DNA from: Desulfosarcina sp.
GTDB taxonomy: Bacteria; Desulfobacterota; Desulfobacteria; Desulfobacterales; Desulfosarcinaceae
Assembly: GCA_014237405.1 (NCBI GenBank)
Contig: JABZFO010000186.1
Coordinates: 30,170-94,169 of the forward strand
Reading direction: 5' to 3'
Length of the DNA stretch: 64,000 nucleotides
Shown here: positions 45,719 to 53,888 of the stretch, piece by piece
Numbering within the stretch: position 1 is the first letter of the stretch
How the letters are laid out: each line of letters starts with the position of its first letter
Position numbers and translations under genes: made by a program
Notes under the pieces: model-generated
What the model saw: only the letters and a program-made list of their open reading frames with translations
Database searches by the model: none
What the model was told of the DNA's origin: nothing

Positions 45719-45861
45719 AGTGTCCGCCCAGAAACGAGGATTTTCGTTCAAGATCAAGGCCTGCGAAAAATTTTACCACAGGCATATAGTTGATATTCCG
45801 AGGATAAAATTTTGAGTATAACGCAGAGATTGGGCGAAAAGACCGTTTCTGGATGGGCACT
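45719..45861. repeat. B-family element, copy 2
   Basis: 143 bp in the orientation opposite to copy 1: begins AGTGTCCGCCCAGAAACGAG and ends, on the other strand, AGTGCCCATCCAGAAACGG. Core CCACAGGCATATAGTTGATA, TTCCGAGGATAAAATT. It lies between the membrane peptide and the zinc-ribbon gene, whose ATG is 21 bp beyond. Confidence 0.85.
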
Positions 45862-45882
45862 ATCTATTTAAGGAGATCAACC

Positions 45883-46110
45883 ATGACACTGAAACCAAAA
45901 CAGGTGACCTGCCAGTGTGGTCACACCTTCACCAGCAGTCGGGACCGCAGCTGGTGCGAGCGCTGCGCCAGCGCCGTCTATTACCGTGACAAGGACAAAA
46001 GCAAATTCAAGCATTATAACATGTATGTGGTTGGCGTATTTTTAGCCGTTATCACCTTTCTGACCTATGTTTTTCTCGAACTGATCGCAACGCCGCTGTT
46101 GTCTATATAA
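45883..46110 (+). CDS. Small zinc-ribbon membrane protein
   Basis: A 75-residue protein with a four-cysteine zinc-ribbon-like N-terminus (CQCGH and CERC) and one or two hydrophobic stretches (VVGVFLAVITFLTYVFLELI). ATG 45883 with AAGGAGAT is clear. It stands between the acetate symporter and the response regulator, a conserved-looking position in acetate loci of related bacteria as far as I recall. Function unknown; it might assist membrane insertion or regulate the transporter. Confidence 0.75.
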   Translation: MTLKPKQVTCQCGHTFTSSRDRSWCERCASAVYYRDKDKSKFKHYNMYVVGVFLAVITFLTYVFLELIATPLLSI

Positions 46111-46288
46111 ATTGATATATTGACGGATCAGGCGCATTGCACTTGCCGCTGTGACCGTTTCCCACATTATCGTTTCGATTCAACCCAGCAGGGAATCCGG
46201 CTTGCTTATTATTCTCTGCCGCCCATCAAAACCACCCCTGCATCGATTGTCTTGTTGAAATCCTATAAAATCGAAGGTATGGATAATC

Positions 46289-46657
46289 ATGGCAAGAAAA
46301 ATCCTCATTGTCGATGACGAGCCGAGTATCACGATACCGCTAATGTTTCTGATGGAGCAGAACCAGTTCGAGGTGATGGTCGTTCACAGCGGAGAGGATG
46401 CGTTGACGGCCATCGATGACTTTAAACCCGACCTGGTCCTGTTGGACGTGATGCTACCCGCCGTTGACGGGTTTCAGGTGTGCCAGCAGCTAAAGGGTGA
46501 CCCAAAGCAAAAAAATATAAAAATTATTTTCCTGTCTGCAATGACGCGTGATCTGGACATTGCCAAAGGAAATACATTGGGCGCCGATGCCTATATCACC
46601 AAACCTTTTTCCAATGCCGATGTGGTCAGGCAGGTCAAAGATCTTCTCTCCGAATGA
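46289..46657 (+). CDS. Stand-alone response regulator receiver protein
   Basis: A 122-residue CheY-like receiver. Acidic pair in ILIVDDEPS, phospho-acceptor aspartate in LVLLDVMLPAVDGF (near residue 54), conserved T/S in FLSAMT and lysine in ITKPFSNAD. No output domain. The stop overlaps the start of the sensor-exonuclease gene (4 bp), so the two are translated together although that partner appears to lack kinase activity. The phosphodonor is therefore unknown. Confidence 0.9.
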   Translation: MARKILIVDDEPSITIPLMFLMEQNQFEVMVVHSGEDALTAIDDFKPDLVLLDVMLPAVDGFQVCQQLKGDPKQKNIKIIFLSAMTRDLDIAKGNTLGADAYITKPFSNADVVRQVKDLLSE

Positions 46658-48840
46658 AACTAGACAATAAATTCTGGTTGTTTGCCCTGGTGTGTATAGG
46701 GGTTACCACTGCCATTTCCGTGACCCTGACGGTGATTTTCTGGCAGCAGATCAATCCGTCCGAGCAGCAACTGTTGATGAGTCTGTTTAAGGGGCAGATG
46801 TGGTACTTTTTCAGCATCGGTGTATTCCTGATGGCCGCCTTTGGCTTCACCCTGGACTGGTTTTTCCGCTTTTACATCATTCCTTTGAGTCAACTCATCG
46901 AAGAGACCCGAGTGATGAATACCGTCAACCCGGCCCACCGACTGAACATCGACGGCAGCCGGGATGTAATGACCCTGTCGGAGTTGATCAATACCCTTGC
47001 GGACCAGTGCGAAGCGGCCATTTATGTCATCGACCAGACCGTTGAATCGGCAAAAGCCAAGACCGAAGCTGAAAAGAACATCCTGGCCACCATCATGGCC
47101 GAGTTGACCCAGGGGGTGTTGGTCTGTGATACCGTGGGTCGGATTCTGCTTTACAACCGGCAGGCACAACGGGTGCTGAACAAGTCACAAAAAACAGACG
47201 CTTCGGGTGATGGGGAGGAGGGAAATGGTCTGACACCCGACGGCTTCGTCGGTTTACATCGGTCGGTCTATTCCCTGATCGATAAGCATCTGGTTCAATA
47301 TGCGCTTAAAAACATTCAACGTAAACTGGACCAGGAGAAGGAAAATGCCTCCGCCCACTTTGTGGTGGTGACATCAAACCGGCGACAACTCCATGCGGAA
47401 ACCCTGCCGGTATTGGACGAAAACAAACGATTTGCCGGTTTCGCTCTCATATTCACGGATATTACCGCTCAACTGGAACATGACGGTCGTCTGAATCATC
47501 AACTGAAAAGGATGGCCAAAACCCTTCGATCCTCGATTGCGGCTATGCGATCGGCAGTCGATTTGATGATTCAGTTCCCGGATATGGCGGCCGACCAGAA
47601 AAATAAGTTCATGCAGATCATCTCCTCCGAAACCCAGTCTTTGAGCCGAATGATGAGAACTGAGCTGACGGAACCGGCGGCCTATACTAAATCTCGTTGG
47701 CCCTTATCACCCATCCTTGCCACCGACTTTATCGCTACCCTCAGAGACGAAGCCATGGCTATCGCCGCATTGACGGTCAACGTGGCCGAATGTGATGCCA
47801 AGTGCATGATTCGGGTGGATAATTATTCACTGATATTGGCCATGCTATTTGTCCTCGAGAAACTCAAGGAAGAGTGTAAGGTAACCTGCGACCGATGCCG
47901 ATTGACGGCGCCGGGCAACCTGGTCCAAGTGGATTTGATCTATCAGGGAGAACCGGTAAAAATTGAGACCCTTCGTAAATGGAACGACCAGCCATTGGCG
48001 GAATTTGAGAAAGACTGTTCATTGACCCTACGGGAGGTACTCGAACATCACCACGCAGAGATCTGGCCCTATGCCGAAGAACAAGATGGCAACGACGCCT
48101 GCCTTCGACTGTTCATCCCCATGGTTCAATCAGATAGAGCGTCGGAGGAACTCCGCCAGGTCACGCTGCTGCCAAAAAACCGGCCGGAATTTTACGACTT
48201 CGACCTGTTCAATCAGGTCGGCCAGACCCCGGAAATGGAAAAGCGATTGCTGGGGGAACTCAATTATACGGTGTTTGACACGGAAACCACCGGGTTGGAT
48301 CCGCGTGGCGGTGATGAAATAATATCCATTGGCGCCATTCGTGTGGTCAACGGCCGCTTGCTACACACGGAGACCATCAATCAGCTGGTGGATCCCCGTC
48401 GCTCCGTTCCGGCCGAATCCATCAAGTATCATGGTATCGACGACCAGATGCTTAAGGCGAAGCCGACAATTGAAAAGGTGCTGCCCTTTTTTCACCGGTT
48501 TACCCAGAACACGGTGCTGGTGGCACACAATGCCGCCTTCGACATGCGGATGCTGCAAATGAAGGAGAAAGAGACAGGGATTCGGTTTGTCAACCCGGTG
48601 CTCGACACCATGCACCTTTCTACCATCGTCCACCCGGCCCACAACGACCACACCCTGGACACCATTGCCCAGCGGCTGGGGATCACCATTTCCAAACGGC
48701 ACGACGCTCTTGGAGATGCCATCGCTACCGGTGAGGTATTCCTCAAAATGATCCCGCTGCTCAATGAAAAGGGGGTTTACACCCTCAGGGAAGCCCTGAT
48801 TGCCTCACAACGAAGCTACTACGCCAGTCTTAAATACTGA
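46654..48840 (+). CDS. Degenerate sensor kinase fused to a DnaQ-type 3'-5' exonuclease
   Basis: A 728-residue membrane protein. Two helices (about 7-30 and 50-70) and a HAMP-like linker are followed by a PAS domain (about 145-275; GVLVCDTVGRILLYNRQAQ), a dimerisation helix where the phospho-acceptor histidine is replaced (AKTLRSSIAAMR, lysine in the His position) and a degenerate ATPase region without recognisable G boxes. The C-terminal 200 residues are a complete DEDDh exonuclease: ExoI FDTETTGLDP near 540, ExoII HNAAFDMRML near 625, ExoIII HDALGDA near 682. Such fusions occur next to acetate symporters in Proteobacteria; the link between sensing and nuclease is not understood. Confidence 0.85.
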   Translation: MKLDNKFWLFALVCIGVTTAISVTLTVIFWQQINPSEQQLLMSLFKGQMWYFFSIGVFLMAAFGFTLDWFFRFYIIPLSQLIEETRVMNTVNPAHRLNIDGSRDVMTLSELINTLADQCEAAIYVIDQTVESAKAKTEAEKNILATIMAELTQGVLVCDTVGRILLYNRQAQRVLNKSQKTDASGDGEEGNGLTPDGFVGLHRSVYSLIDKHLVQYALKNIQRKLDQEKENASAHFVVVTSNRRQLHAETLPVLDENKRFAGFALIFTDITAQLEHDGRLNHQLKRMAKTLRSSIAAMRSAVDLMIQFPDMAADQKNKFMQIISSETQSLSRMMRTELTEPAAYTKSRWPLSPILATDFIATLRDEAMAIAALTVNVAECDAKCMIRVDNYSLILAMLFVLEKLKEECKVTCDRCRLTAPGNLVQVDLIYQGEPVKIETLRKWNDQPLAEFEKDCSLTLREVLEHHHAEIWPYAEEQDGNDACLRLFIPMVQSDRASEELRQVTLLPKNRPEFYDFDLFNQVGQTPEMEKRLLGELNYTVFDTETTGLDPRGGDEIISIGAIRVVNGRLLHTETINQLVDPRRSVPAESIKYHGIDDQMLKAKPTIEKVLPFFHRFTQNTVLVAHNAAFDMRMLQMKEKETGIRFVNPVLDTMHLSTIVHPAHNDHTLDTIAQRLGITISKRHDALGDAIATGEVFLKMIPLLNEKGVYTLREALIASQRSYYASLKY

Positions 48841-48874
48841 AAACCGTTGGTATAAAGAAGAGCAAAGAACCCCC

Positions 48875-49972
48875 GTGACCCTTAAAAAAATTTTCATCGA
48901 TACCAACATTCAGTCCCACCCTGAAACCGAACGGATTTGCCGCCGTCTCGACCTGCCTGCCGAACGGGTGGATGACCCTGTTTCGCTTTATCAATGGATC
49001 AACAGCGCTGCGGATCCAGTTAGCCGCGGAAAGCAGGTGCTCTACCTGACCTGGAATAAAGGCGGGTTTTTAAAACCATGTCCTGGCACCCGTGAATACA
49101 CTTGCTGCGATTACCAGATCCTGCATGTGGCATCCTTTTGCACCATGGATTGCTCCTACTGTATCCTTCAAAGCTATTTCCACCCGCCGTTGTTGCAGTT
49201 TTTCGTTAATCGTGAAGATCTGGACGCGGAACTGACCATGCTTTTCCAAAAAGAGGCGATCAGCCGGGTGGGCACCGGGGAGTTCACGGACAGCCTCATA
49301 TGGGAGCGGTGGACCGATCTGACCGGCTACCTGGTCTCCCGTTTTTCCGCCCAGGACAAGGCAGTGCTTGAGTTGAAAACCAAGACAGTCAACATTGAAC
49401 GGCTCAATGGCCTGGACCACCGGCGAAAAACCATTCTCTCCTGGTCATTGAACACACCGGACGTCATGAAACGTGAAGAACGGGGAACCGCCTCCCTGGA
49501 AGCCCGGCTGGCGGCTGCTGCCCGGTGCCAGCAGTGGGGATACCCGCTGGCTTTTCATTTTGATCCCATGGTGATTTACGCAGGCTGTGAAACGGATTAC
49601 CGGCAGGTGGTAAAACAGCTTTTCCAGCTCATTTTGCCGGAAAATATTGTCTGGATCAGTCTCGGCACCTTCCGTTTCATGCCGGCGCTCAAACCGCTGA
49701 TCTCCCAGCGGTTTCCCAAATCCAAAATTGTCTATGGCGAATTCATTACCGGTTTAGACAACAAGATGCGCTACTTTAAACCGCTGCGCATCGCCCTTTA
49801 CCGGAAGATGGTGGATTGGATTCGATCCGCGGCGCCGGAGGTGACCGTCTATTTCTGTATGGAAGATAGTGAGGTGTGGGAAAAGACCATGGGATTTGTT
49901 CCGCCCCCGGACGGTGGATTGGGTCGGATGCTGGACAGCAGTGCCATCAAGATCTGTGAGTTGACGCCGTGA
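48875..49972 (+). CDS. Spore photoproduct lyase-like radical SAM protein
   Basis: A 365-residue radical SAM enzyme. The cluster motif CTMDCSYC (C-x3-C-x2-C, about residues 88-95) follows the LKPCPGTREYTCCDYQIL region typical of the SPL family; SWSLNTPDVMKREERG and LAFHFDPMVIY are further family marks. The classical enzyme repairs thymine spore photoproduct; in non-sporulating bacteria the substrate is unknown. GTG 48875 is chosen because the family N-terminus (LKKIFIDTNI) begins there; earlier in-frame starts overlap the exonuclease gene. The next gene starts within its stop. Confidence 0.8.
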   Translation: MTLKKIFIDTNIQSHPETERICRRLDLPAERVDDPVSLYQWINSAADPVSRGKQVLYLTWNKGGFLKPCPGTREYTCCDYQILHVASFCTMDCSYCILQSYFHPPLLQFFVNREDLDAELTMLFQKEAISRVGTGEFTDSLIWERWTDLTGYLVSRFSAQDKAVLELKTKTVNIERLNGLDHRRKTILSWSLNTPDVMKREERGTASLEARLAAAARCQQWGYPLAFHFDPMVIYAGCETDYRQVVKQLFQLILPENIVWISLGTFRFMPALKPLISQRFPKSKIVYGEFITGLDNKMRYFKPLRIALYRKMVDWIRSAAPEVTVYFCMEDSEVWEKTMGFVPPPDGGLGRMLDSSAIKICELTP

Positions 49973-50625
49973 TAAAAAATAGCATGAGATTTTGGATTGG
50001 CCTGATTGTGCTGATCCTCGCCGCCTCGATTGCCTCCGGCGATGCTCAATCATGGGTCACGGCCAGGTGGGTCGCTGATGGGGATACCATCGTTCTGCAA
50101 GATGGCCGGCACGTGCGCTATATCGGCATCGACACCCCTGAGATCGATCATAAGAACCACCGGGCCGCACCCATGGGATATGAGGCTCAATCGATGAACC
50201 GCCAGCTGGTGGAAGGATGGCAACTCCGGCTGGTTGACGACCGGGAAAAAACCGACCGGTACGGCAGGGCACTGGCCTATGTTTATCGCAGCGACGGACT
50301 TTTCGTAAATGCCGAACTGGTTAAAGGCGGCTTTGCCCATGTGCTTTACCATTTCCCCAACACCCGGAACCTGAAAACTCTGCTTTCAGGCCAGCGGGAT
50401 GCCATGAAGGCCGGCAGGGGAATCTGGCGATTTGTGGATAAAGATGAAAAACCGCTGCGCCCCTACCGGGGCAACCGGCGCTCCAAGCGGTTTCATGCCG
50501 ACGGCTGTCCGATGGGGGATAAAATTTCTCAAAAGAACAGGGTGCACTTTGCCAATCAATGGGCGGCTTTCTGGGCCGGCTATGCACCGGCCAGGGAATG
50601 CATTGAATTCCCGAAAGGGAAATAA
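49969..50625 (+). CDS. Secreted thermonuclease (SNase) with Ada-like C-terminal zinc module
   Basis: A 218-residue nuclease with an N-terminal signal peptide (FWIGLIVLILAASIASG). The staphylococcal nuclease fold shows WVADGDTIVL, YIGIDTPEI with the metal aspartate, and KTDRYGRALAYVY with the catalytic arginine. Residues about 160-215 (SKRFHADGCPMGDKISQKN, GYAPARECIEF) match the Ada-type metal-binding tail often attached to such nucleases. GTG 49969 overlaps the preceding stop (GTGATAA), so it is coupled to the SPL-like gene. Probably exported and degrades nucleic acids in the periplasm or outside. Confidence 0.88.
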   Translation: MIKNSMRFWIGLIVLILAASIASGDAQSWVTARWVADGDTIVLQDGRHVRYIGIDTPEIDHKNHRAAPMGYEAQSMNRQLVEGWQLRLVDDREKTDRYGRALAYVYRSDGLFVNAELVKGGFAHVLYHFPNTRNLKTLLSGQRDAMKAGRGIWRFVDKDEKPLRPYRGNRRSKRFHADGCPMGDKISQKNRVHFANQWAAFWAGYAPARECIEFPKGK

Positions 50626-50629
50626 AAAA

Positions 50630-50932
50630 AGGGTTCAAGGATTCAAGGAGTCCAGGGTATTTAGGGTCGCGGTAAAAAATAAATCCACAAAGATTGCGCC
50701 GGATTTGGGGTCGTCTTCAAGGCGCGCCAAAGGGAGCGTATTTGTTATACATGACTTTTGGCGCAACGCTGAAGACGGGCCAAAAGACAAGCAATACTGT
50801 GGATTTATTTATTTCCGAGGCCCTTATACCCGGATGTTATAAGGAATTGGACCCGCTGCTCCAAACAAGCATATCGGCTACCGACCAGATATCACTTGAA
50901 TCCTCGAATCCTTGGCCCCTTGAACCCTTTAT
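50630..50932. repeat. D-family inverted pair enclosing an R element
   Basis: Left arm GGGTTCAAGGATTCAAGGAG (50631-50650) and right arm, on the other strand, AAAGGGTTCAAGGGGCCAAG (to 50932) with GAGGATTCAAGTGATA. Together they form an inverted pair around R copy 5, so a D element seems to have been the insertion target. No gene lies in 50626-50949. Confidence 0.65.
50661..50826. repeat. R-family element, copy 5
   Basis: 166 bp, over 90 percent identical by eye to copy 4. Ends TTAGGGTCGCGGTAAAAAAT and (other strand) TAAGGGCCTCGGAAATAAAT. Hairpin at 50724-50764 (GCGCCAAA with TTTTGGCGC, GTAT with ATAC). Confidence 0.88.
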
Positions 50933-50949
50933 TGTTCTTAACCCATCGA

Positions 50950-53025
50950 CTACCCTTCTGCTTCGGCTCTCAGCTGTTCAACCACTTTCGTGGCAATCTG
51001 GGCCGGCACTTCATCGTATCGCAAGAATTCCATGGCGTACATGCCGCGGCCGCCGGTCATGGATCGCAGGTCCGGCGCATAGGTCTGGAATTCTGCCAAT
51101 GGCACTTCCGCGTTGATCACCTGGTTCTTGCCAGCGGAATCCATTCCGAGAACGCGTCCCCGACGGCTGTTCATATCGCCCATGATGTCACCCATATATT
51201 CGTCCGGGGTGGTCACCGTAACTTTCATAATGGGCTCCAGCAGCACCGGCTTTGCCTCTTCACAGGCCTTTTTATAGGCGATGGAGCCGGCAACCTTGAA
51301 GGCCATTTCCGAAGAGTCCACGGCATGGTAGCTGCCGTAGTCCACGGTGGCTCGAAAATCCACGCAGGTAGCACCGATTAGAGGTCCTTTCTGGCAGGCC
51401 TCCACAATTCCCTTTTCAACTGCCGGAATGTACTGTTTGGGAATCACCCCCCCCACGATGGCATCCACAAATTCGAAACCGGCACCCCGGGGAAGGGGCT
51501 CTATGACAATCCAGCAGTCGCCGTACTGGCCGTGCCCACCGGACTGTTTCTTGTGTTTACCCTGGACGCGGACTTTCTTCTTAATGGTTTCCCGGTAAGG
51601 AATTTTTGGTGTTTTGAGCAGGACTTCGACATTAAATTTTCGTTTGAGCTTTTCGATGGTGCTCTCGATATGGACCTGACCCAAGCCGGACAGCAGAATC
51701 TCTTTGGTTTCCGCATTGCGCTCCAGCTTTAAAGCCGTGTCCTCTTCCAGCAGTTTGGTCAGAGAAATGTAAATTTTATCCTCATCACCGGTGGCTTTTG
51801 ATTCCAGGGCAAACGAGATCAGCGTGGGCATGGGTTCGGCACAGATGTAGCGGATCTTGCTGCTGTCGTCACATAGCGTGTCACCGGTTTTGGTTTCCTT
51901 GAGTTTGGCCACCGCCACGATGGATCCGGGTCCGGCTTCCGTAGCCGGCTTCTGCTCTTTGCCCACAATGGTGAGCAGTTGGTTGAATCGCTCCTTGGTT
52001 TCTTTGGTCGAATTGTAGAAATTGCCGTCACTGCCAAGCTTTCCGGAAACCACTTTAAAAATGGTCAATCTGCCCGCATAGGGATCCGCCACAGTCTTGA
52101 AAACAAAGGCTGAAAAGGGAGCATCCGGGTCCGGCGCCCGTTCAATGATTTCATCGTTGGCTGGATTCACGCCCTGTTTGGGCGCTTTTTCAAAGGGAGC
52201 GGGCAGGCATGTGGTGATGAAATCCATGAGTAGGTCCACGCCGATATTACCGGTGGCGGAACCGCAAAGGACCGGTGCAAAGGTGCGTGACAGGATACCT
52301 TTTTTCAGGGTATCCCGGATGTCCTGATTAGTGATCGTCTCTCCCTCCAGGTAGCGTTCGATCAAATCATCGTCGGCCTCGGCCACATTTTCGATGAGTG
52401 TCTCCCGCTCGGTCTCTACCGTGTCCTTCATATCGGCAGGAATCTCTATCTCTGTTGCGTTACCGCTGTCGTCGTAGCGGTAAGCTTTCAGGCCGACCAG
52501 GTCCACGATTCCGCTAAAATTGTCTTCGGCACCAATGGGAAGCTGAAGGATAATGGGCTTGGGGGACAGGCATTGCGTCGCATCCTCGACGGTACGGGTG
52601 AAATCGGCACGCTCACGGTCCAGCTTGTTGATAAAAATAGCACATGGCAGTTCGTATTCGGCTGCAAAATCAGCAACCTGTTCGGTCTGTACCTTGACGC
52701 CGTCAACGGCATCCACAAGAATGAGAGCGGTATCCGCTGCCTGCATGCACAGCTTGGCATCGGAGATGAAGTTCTGATCGCCTGAGGTGTCAATCAGACT
52801 GATGGTATGTTTTTTCCAGGGCAGTTGAAAAAAACCGCTGGAAAGACTGGCCTGCCGCTTGAGTTCTTCCGGTTCGAAATCCATCACCGTGTTGCCGTCT
52901 TCCACGCGTCCGATCCGGGTGGTCATACCGGCCTTGTTAATCATGATTTCAGCAAGGGAGGTTTTTCCCGCCCCCCCATGGGCAACCAGTGCAACATCTC
53001 TTAAGGTTTCATTCATTTGGCCCAC
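50950..53025 (-). CDS. EF-G paralogue (EF-G-like translational GTPase)
   Basis: A 691-residue translational GTPase of the EF-G-like group. G1 is AHGGAGKTSLAE, G4 NKLDRERAD, and all five EF-G domains are present (domain IV SGGHGQYGDC and domain V EYMGDIMGDMNSRRG). The G3 motif reads DTSGDQNF instead of DTPGH: the catalytic histidine of EF-G is replaced by aspartate, so GTP hydrolysis must differ. Starts with GTG 53025 behind GGAG; ATG 53016 is an alternative. As a second EF-G it may serve ribosome recycling or stress, but no evidence is visible here. Confidence 0.85.
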   Translation of the reverse strand: MGQMNETLRDVALVAHGGAGKTSLAEIMINKAGMTTRIGRVEDGNTVMDFEPEELKRQASLSSGFFQLPWKKHTISLIDTSGDQNFISDAKLCMQAADTALILVDAVDGVKVQTEQVADFAAEYELPCAIFINKLDRERADFTRTVEDATQCLSPKPIILQLPIGAEDNFSGIVDLVGLKAYRYDDSGNATEIEIPADMKDTVETERETLIENVAEADDDLIERYLEGETITNQDIRDTLKKGILSRTFAPVLCGSATGNIGVDLLMDFITTCLPAPFEKAPKQGVNPANDEIIERAPDPDAPFSAFVFKTVADPYAGRLTIFKVVSGKLGSDGNFYNSTKETKERFNQLLTIVGKEQKPATEAGPGSIVAVAKLKETKTGDTLCDDSSKIRYICAEPMPTLISFALESKATGDEDKIYISLTKLLEEDTALKLERNAETKEILLSGLGQVHIESTIEKLKRKFNVEVLLKTPKIPYRETIKKKVRVQGKHKKQSGGHGQYGDCWIVIEPLPRGAGFEFVDAIVGGVIPKQYIPAVEKGIVEACQKGPLIGATCVDFRATVDYGSYHAVDSSEMAFKVAGSIAYKKACEEAKPVLLEPIMKVTVTTPDEYMGDIMGDMNSRRGRVLGMDSAGKNQVINAEVPLAEFQTYAPDLRSMTGGRGMYAMEFLRYDEVPAQIATKVVEQLRAEAEG

Positions 53026-53128
53026 TCAAACTCCTCTCTCCATTGTATTTTCTGCACAATCGGCAGATTTTTATTAAAACAAATATTATTAGATCGGCGT
53101 TCAAAAAAAATCAAGTTCAAAAACCTGA

Positions 53129-53878
53129 TTAACAATCGGAATCCGATTGTCTCAGCAGGATGATGAATTCCTGGTTTCCCTTGGGGCCCAGAACAGGGGA
53201 GGGGATTACCGGGCCGCATATAAGCGACTGCCGGGTAAAGAAAAGGCGAAGATCTTCGATAATTTCAGCGTGAATTGCAGGATCCCTGACCACGCCACCC
53301 TTGCCGACCCTGCCTTTACCGGCTTCGAACTGGGGCTTGATCAAGGCCAGGATGATACCATCTGGATTTAAAAATTGCAGCGTTGATGGAACGACGATTT
53401 TCAGGGAAATAAACGAAGTGTCGATGGTCACCAGATCAACGGGGCGGGTGATCAGTGCCGGATCTATTTTTCGGATATTGGTCCGTTCGATGACAACCAC
53501 CCGGCGGTCCTGCCTCAACGACCATGCCAGCTGGCCATATCCCACATCCACAGCAAAAACCTGGGCGGCGCCGTGTTGCAGCAGGCAGTCGGTAAAACCG
53601 CCGGTCGAGGCGCCCACATCGAGGCAGACCATGCCGGTGCCATCAATGTGATTTGCTTTCAGGGCCGCTTCCAGTTTCAGCCCGCCTCGACTTACATAAG
53701 GCAGATCATTGCCTTTGACAGAGATCTGGATATCCTCGGGAAACCGGGCGCCAGGCTTGTCGCAGGGAGAGTGGTTTACCAACACCCGGCCGGCCATGAT
53801 CAGGGCTTTTGCCCGATCCCGACTTTGGCAGAACTTTTTTCCAACGAGAAGGGTATCGATTCGCTTTTTCAGGGCCAT
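53129..53878 (-). CDS. tlyA: TlyA-type rRNA methyltransferase / hemolysin A family
   Basis: A 249-residue protein: S4 RNA-binding domain at the N-terminus (RAKALIMAGRVLVN) and FtsJ-like methyltransferase domain with SAM motif CLDVGASTGGFTDCLL, catalytic lysine/aspartate region DVGYGQLAW, VTIDTSFISL and IKPQFEAGKGRVGKGG. TlyA methylates 2'-hydroxyls of rRNA. ATG 53878 (FPS start MALKKRIDTLLVG) is chosen over an upstream start lying inside dxs. It follows the dxs stop by 10 bp, in the common order ispA-dxs-tlyA. Confidence 0.92.
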   Translation of the reverse strand: MALKKRIDTLLVGKKFCQSRDRAKALIMAGRVLVNHSPCDKPGARFPEDIQISVKGNDLPYVSRGGLKLEAALKANHIDGTGMVCLDVGASTGGFTDCLLQHGAAQVFAVDVGYGQLAWSLRQDRRVVVIERTNIRKIDPALITRPVDLVTIDTSFISLKIVVPSTLQFLNPDGIILALIKPQFEAGKGRVGKGGVVRDPAIHAEIIEDLRLFFTRQSLICGPVIPSPVLGPKGNQEFIILLRQSDSDC

Positions 53879-53888
53879 ACGACTGTTC

